From Rhipicephalus microplus (taxonomy: Eukaryota > Arthropoda > Arachnida > Ixodida > Ixodidae), in contig NC_134707.1 of NCBI RefSeq assembly GCF_043290135.1, positions 71,291,906 through 71,355,905 of the forward strand: 64,000 nucleotides of DNA. The letters run 5' to 3'. The position numbers and the translations under genes are program-made. Under the pieces are notes generated by a model. It was not told where the DNA came from. It did no database searches and was given only the letters and a program-made list of their open reading frames with translations. Below are positions 58,808 to 64,000 of the stretch, one piece after another. Every line of letters starts with the position of its first letter. Position 1 is the first letter of the stretch.

Positions 58808-59625
58808 TTTATTGATCAGAAGGGATACGTCCCGTCTGCAGCTTATAAAGGTGTTCCCTTTTCTTCCAATATCATCTGTCGGTTAACCCAGCTGCTTAGA
58901 ATGTATGTGTTCCCTAGAGGCTTCCTGACGTTTTGCTATGGCTCTCCTAACTTGCTCATCCCACCAACTCTTTCGTTTGTGTCTTCTTTTCCGGGGTGAC
59001 TCATCACGTGCCTCAGCAATCTCTAGCTCAAACAGTCTGATTAGATTAGTTACATCTACACTAATTCATTATACTAAGTGAATACGTTCTCAATTTGTTC
59101 AGTAGCTATTTCTATTTGTCTTTCTGAATAAAAATTTTCCTGTAGTTGCTCATCAATTCTCCTTCCCACTAATACTGCTCTTCCAAAACTTATCTTGATA
59201 CGTTTTTGATCACTACCCAGACTTCTGGAGCCACATTAATCTATGTGGATTCTCCAGAGCCTATTATACATCCTATGTGACATCAGTGCATAATCTATCG
59301 TCGACTGCAGCCTTCCTACCTCCCATGTAATTTGCCCTTCACACTTCTCGGTACTGTTGCAAATGATCAAATCAAGCCTTTCACACATATCCATGATCAT
59401 CTTGCCTGTCGGGTCGGTATACCCATCTATATCCCTCATGTGTGCATTCATATCTCCTAGTATAATTAACTCACACTTTCCTTCTGATTCCTCAATGTGC
59501 TTTGATATACACTCCATCATTACATGGTTTTCCTCGCTGGCCTTTGCTACCGTCCACAAGTATACCAAACCAAGGAGTGCCATTTGTCCCGCCACTTTCC
59601 CTTTTGCGATAAATGTTCCTTGCAC
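58800..59625 (-). pseudogene. ORF2 endonuclease of LINE family A
   Basis: The frame 59236-59625 carries LIILGDMNAHMRDIDGYTDP (GDMNAH is the Mg-binding Asp/Asn motif) and STIDYALMSHRMYNRLW (usually SxIDYxxxS). APE-like endonuclease. Frames break before and after. Confidence 0.8.
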
Positions 59626-59655
59626 TCCTGCTTGACCCTTTGCAAGTCTGTAGTT

Positions 59656-60402
59656 TTATAAATGAATGCGCCAATGCCACCCCCCTTTCGCCAGTGGGGT
59701 TGCTAGTCTTGCCGTATCTTCATTTAGGACATCGTTTAAACCACCTGAAGTCATCACAAGGCTTTGTCCATCAGCTGTAGTTTTGAGTTTTGCATTCACT
59801 TGCCTCAGGACTACTTCCAGCTTGCGTCTTGGGGATGTCCCTATTGCAACCTTCTTGTCACCTCTTACCCTCTCTTTGATTGCTTCTGCGCATCGATTTA
59901 AATTCGAGGCCCCGGCGTTTATCACTTGCTGTGACTTTTCAGCTGGAACATTCTGCACCTGGGGGTTATTTGCACCTGTGACGCTGGCTGCTTTGTCCCC
60001 TCCCAGCCCCACCACTACTTTGCTAAAGCTGGGTCTTGCGACCATTGAACTGGCTGAACCTGTTTTTCCAAACTTGCTTGCCTTTTTTTCTCCACTGTTC
60101 TTGTTGCTGTTCCCCTACTGTTCTTTCATTCGGCCGCTTCTTTGTTTACCTTGGCTAGTGCCTCCTCGGTGGACTTCAGCCTTTCTCCCAAAGCCTTCGT
60201 TTTCTCTTTCTCTGTCGCCATATCAGTCTCCAACTCACTAATTTTCATCGGCAGTTCACTCTGGGCAACTATCAATTTCTCCATTTTTCCTCAACCTCAC
60301 ATTGTCTACACTTGGCGTCAGCCTCCTCTCCATTCTCTTCTCCACTTGGGTCTATTTTGAAACCCACCCCGCATCCTGGACAGTTTACAGCAATTTCAAT
60401 CA
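59656..60402 (-). pseudogene. ORF1 of LINE family A, frameshifted
   Basis: From the ATG at 60402 the frame starts MIEIAVNCPGCGVGF, then DAKCRQCEVEE: two CxxC pairs suggest a zinc-binding N-terminus. One base is missing near 60285 and the next frame is charged and heptad-like (coiled coil). Next comes 60045-59656 with MVARPSFSKVVVGLGGDKAA and a basic stretch KVAIGTSPRRKLEVVLRQVN. Probable RNA-binding ORF1 chaperone, broken. Confidence 0.6.
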
Positions 60403-60600
60403 TGTTTTCTGACACCAATGGTCCTTATGTATTGTCTCACTCGATAATTACAAAACACAAACCCTGCTCTACAAAAAAGAGAAAGTCTAAGTTCTACTAC
60501 AAAAATTTGCGTTTTCAATGTACGTGCATCTCCCCCACTAGGTGGCAAAGAAAAAAACACAAAGAAACAAACGCACACAAACTAATAACCACCTGGTGAC

Positions 60601-61262
60601 TGACCCCCAAAATAGCCGTACAATGTATTAGGTGCTACAAGGGTTTCATCTGCTGCCTTAATATATATAAAAGCAAGCTCAAAACATGCACGAACACTTA
60701 TCTGCGCAGTCGATTGGGAGCACTCAAAAAGCACGTCCATCTACCTTGCCATTCTGAAGGAAGAGAGGGACGTCAGCGCGCACCGCGAGGAAAGCATGAC
60801 GTCAATGCGCAGCAGCAGTGGACCTATTTGCCACCGCGCCAACATCTACAGCGTGTTTCTACGAAGGGACAGCGTTACACAAGCTAGTCAAAAAGCTGTT
60901 CTGCAACTAAAAAGTCGTATTTTTTCTGCCCGAAAGCTCCGTGAAGAACAGCGGTTTAGCTTCTCCGTGGCCTTCACCTATAGAGACACTAGCACATTAT
61001 GGGCCGACAAAAGAAAGGGTACGCGCCCACTATTGCCAGAGCTGAAAGTTCATGAATATCCCCTTTTGTTCTGCTCATAAATGTTCCAATAAAAATTACC
61101 AGAGCGAGTTATTTTATCAGAGAACAGAGTTGCGCTAAATCACGACATACACTGAAATGATTTCTACCCCATAGATTCATGTATATCTCAATGTGATATA
61201 AAACCTTTGCGCTAGATTACCAAAGTTGCTAATATTTAACAATACTTTGCTATGTATTTCCA
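60601..61262. other. No gene recognised
   Basis: One + frame (60796-61080, 94 codons, MTSMRSSSGPICHRANIY) in a GC-richer patch. No motif or splice support. Confidence 0.4.
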
Positions 61263-61508
61263 TGCCTCGCCGCGGTGCTCCAGTGCATAAATACTCGGCT
61301 GCTGACCCGCAGGTCGCGGTATCAAATTCCGATTTCGGCATCTGCATTTTCAATGGTGTCTAAAATGCTGTTGGCCCTTGTGCTCAGGTTTGGGTAAACT
61401 CTGAAGATATCCAGGTAGTCGAAATTTTCAGAGCATTTCACTACGGCGTTACTCATAATCAGATGGTGTTTTTGGGACGTTAAACTCCACATATCATTCA
61501 ATCATCAT
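61263..61508 (+). mobile_element. Ruka-like SINE, diverged
   Basis: GCCTCGCCGCGGTGCTCCAG, CTCGGCTGCTGACCCGCAGG, TGTGCTCAGGTTTGGGTAAA and GGGACGTTAAACTCCACATA, ending CATTCAATCATC. Full length but older than the copies at 52752 and 53340. B box damaged. Confidence 0.93.
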
Positions 61509-62240
61509 TAGGTACTTCAACTGCTGTGATCATCAAAAATAGAAATCATCTTTTGGGATAAGGAATGTTTAGCGCGTTTATTTTTAGTTGCTGATAAAGG
61601 CAATCTTGTGCAAGCATCTCTCTGCTGCAGCGATAGTCATATAAATTTGGACTGATAGGGGTGACATAAACTCACTAGGCGAAGGCTTTTGGCATCTGCT
61701 ACAAAAGAGTGGCTCACAGAAATATTAACTCACTGTATAAGTATCTTATTGATATCATGACTTCAAAAAGCTTCTCGCATTGTCAGCCATTTATGTGCGA
61801 TCTCAATGGGAACAGTTCGTTAAGCGCTTATGCATTATTCATTGCACTATATTGGAATTAGGATAGAAATTCGCACTCGCGGTTATTTCTACTGCTTTAT
61901 TCGTGCTACAGGGGGCAGTACTTCTAATTACAGTGGTTTTTTGTGGCGTGCATCCACAGCAACAGCTTTATTATTCATGCAATAAAAACAGTAAAATACG
62001 TACTTGAAAGTGGCACTGCTCTACTTCCCCGTGGTGGGAAATGCAATTGCGCTTGTACTACTTCACTTCCTAACGTGGCCAAAGAAAAAAACAGAACGAT
62101 CCAAGTATGAATGAAATTCTGATGGGAGATACATACTTTCAAATTTTCCGCAAAAAAGGTAGACACCACTTTTCTGTAAATCTACCCTCCGAATTGTAAA
62201 TGCGGAGTATTTGTTTGTGTGCTGCCGGTACTTTGAGTAC
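61509..62240. other. No gene recognised
   Basis: AT-rich, no named feature. See rejected items for a splice-like block at 62004-62069. Confidence 0.45.

Positions 62241-62306
<66 letters not shown>
62241..62306 (+). repeat. (TATC)n microsatellite
   Basis: About 16 units of TATC, uninterrupted. Confidence 0.98.
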
Positions 62307-62307
<1 letters not shown>

Positions 62308-64000
62308 GGCACGTATGTGTTGGTGTTCTCATGACCACCTCTTTAACTTGTAGACCGATAATTGTATGTGAAGTGTTATAGCACACCAGAATGACTACAA
62401 GACTGGCCAGCTTGCGCACGGCACGTGGCATGATATTTACTATTGCTTATAACGATCGAACGAAGTGACGCGGCAGTAAATGCTTTTGTGTTGCGTACTC
62501 ATGTACTAAGTGGACGTGATTAAGAAAGCGTAAGATGGTGTGACAGATATTTCGAGCTGGTCACGACACAAATAACAGTACGATTGCGTAGCATACGCCG
62601 TCAATCCTTTTCCTCTTGACACTTGGGACACATAGCGTATAGAATGCGGCACGGTGTGCGAGTATGTGCCACAGGTTATTGACAATTTTTCTAGCCAGGA
62701 TTATGAGGCAAGTCTTTGGTAATTTTAACGCGAAAACGTTGAGCGAAAAACTCATGAGGGTAATATTCAGCCCAGTAATGAAAAAAATAAATGATAGCAT
62801 AAAAACAGGACTCTAACAAAAAAATCTGCGAGATAATCTTTTATGAGAGCACAAAACTACGCCAAGTCTCTGTACTGCTTTCTGAAAAAGACCCTAATGC
62901 TCCACAAATGTCAATTGTGGTTGCAGTGCCGGCTGTATATTATTGTAAACATTAAATATGTGCTCCTATGATGCAGCCCTCACGTCTTGTTAAAGTCAAT
63001 TGTAGTTAGGCGCTATTGTAGTTAGGCTTCAATTGTAGCCCAAAAGCCACATCTCAGCTTACCGCTTCTTGTGATGTGATACTTACGTTGCTGTTAGCGT
63101 TATTATGTAACTGTAAACGATTGGTCATATCAACATATGCCACTGTTGAACATATGTCTGGGCAGACTACATTTCTACTTATATGGAACGTCAGTTTTCC
63201 TAAATAAGAAATTTACGTTACAATCACCTTGCCTCTGCAAGCTTCAAATATTTCAAATTCCCAAGATACGTGAGAATTTGCAAAATTTTTAGTGCAGAGT
63301 GTTGTAGCTTTCACTTTTTTATACTAAGCTCTACAGACTGCTGTAGTGGCATCCCGTGCCTCTTTATTGCTAACTGAGGTCTGTGTGTGTGTGCCATCAT
63401 GCGGGTTCATGACAACAATGCGGACTCGTTTCTGAGCGAGTAAAAGAATAGAATAGAGAATAGACAGGGGGCTAACTTGACGTTGTCCAGATTGATGTCC
63501 TACATATGGGGAAAGCAATGAAGAGGTATGCGAGGTAGATAAGCATGAATTCTAACAATGCACATTTACGCATGTCTACAGGATTCCCCGAATTGAGTTA
63601 TTGAACCTCCAAATGTACTGTATCAGCTCGTATTGCTGATCGGGTCAGTTGGTTGTGGAGGCAAGTGGTTGCGAAGGGACACTACAGCACTTTGTGGCAA
63701 CTACGAACGCCTTCGATTGGTAGTCGAGGCTACTGAGGACACCTAGTGATTAACCTGGCGTGGACATTTATAGCTTAGCAACACAAAAAGCTCCGGTGAC
63801 GTGCACATTGGCCATTTGGCTTTGTCAGTGCAAAATACAACGCAACCCAAAATCATAATTAAGGGGAAAAGAGATCCTTATCTGAAGATGTAGCATGGAA
63901 CATTCGGCATACATAAAGGCAATGTGTGGCTGGCCGACACATTGAAAACATTTCCTAATTATAAAAAAACCCCTTGATATTTACTACTTCGGGCTTTCAA
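62307..64000. other. No gene recognised
   Basis: AT-rich, short frames only. A small direct repeat TTGTAGTTAGGC occurs at 63000-63030. No element signature. Confidence 0.5.

Larger units (their letters stand above)
56500..60600 (-). mobile_element. LINE family A, near full-length decayed copy
   Basis: About 4.1 kb on minus. The 5' part with ORF1 is at 60402-59656, the endonuclease at 59625-59236, RT at 58807-57660, the C-terminal Cys/His region near 56870, and the 3' end at about 56500 with ATCCATCCATGCATACATCC. It aligns with 1-4062 and served as the empty-site reference for the nested CR1 insertion. No target duplication was found. The 5' end is approximate. Confidence 0.88.

Noticed and set aside
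62004..62069. 66-bp block on minus between a pyrimidine-rich acceptor and GTACGT
   Set aside because: Only one frame is open, with low GC at third positions and no recognisable residues.

Overview
The window looks like a piece of hard-tick (Ixodida, Metastriata) nuclear DNA. The main reason is about nine copies or fragments of a tRNA-headed SINE whose body matches what I know as Ruka, described from Rhipicephalus appendiculatus. The dense load of decayed LINEs and Ty3/gypsy elements and the many (AT)n tracts fit such a genome. There is no bacterial gene, no rRNA and no complete, recognisable host gene. Almost every ORF with a recognisable domain belongs to a transposable element. Most other ORFs are simple-repeat artefacts or antisense shadows.

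Layout. 1-4062: a decayed LINE (family A) on +, split by a 5'-truncated CR1/L2-like LINE. 4830-6490: a second, very decayed LINE. 9827-10296: a MITE-like element. 10535-13310: microsatellite, a 146-bp tandem array, GGAC-rich minisatellite, a TATA/Inr promoter-like site and a 61-bp tandem repeat. 14163-26394: a mosaic in which about ten modules (four LTR elements, Ruka, a second SINE, a LINE tail, a perfect 146-bp palindrome and ribozyme-like ends) each lie between (AT)n tracts. One of them, 15740-19671, is an apparently intact Ty3/gypsy element with identical 103-bp LTRs, gag, a -1 slippery site and a 1026-codon pol frame.

27060-33270: RNase-H-bearing LINE relics on both strands, a gypsy integrase scrap and a Penelope-like RT scrap. 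34203-36166: inverted arms around a Ruka that is itself split by a gypsy relic. 36781-41984: another Ruka split by a 5-kb dead gypsy element with AATT target duplications. 44964-49639: an I-group LINE with a 13-bp perfect target-site duplication and a twin-priming-type 5' inversion. 50373-50636: a MITE with about 60-bp inverted termini. 52738-53589: two well-preserved Ruka copies in opposite orientation with target duplications. 56500-60600: a near full-length decayed family A LINE on the minus strand. 60600-64000: one more Ruka, a (TATC)n tract and otherwise blank sequence.

How the parts work together: the autonomous gypsy element at 15740 could supply Pol in trans to the related gag-only elements at 20224 and 23663, which share its Gag N-terminus and the motif after the LTR. 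LINE enzymes presumably mobilised the Ruka copies. Coordinates of decayed elements are approximate.
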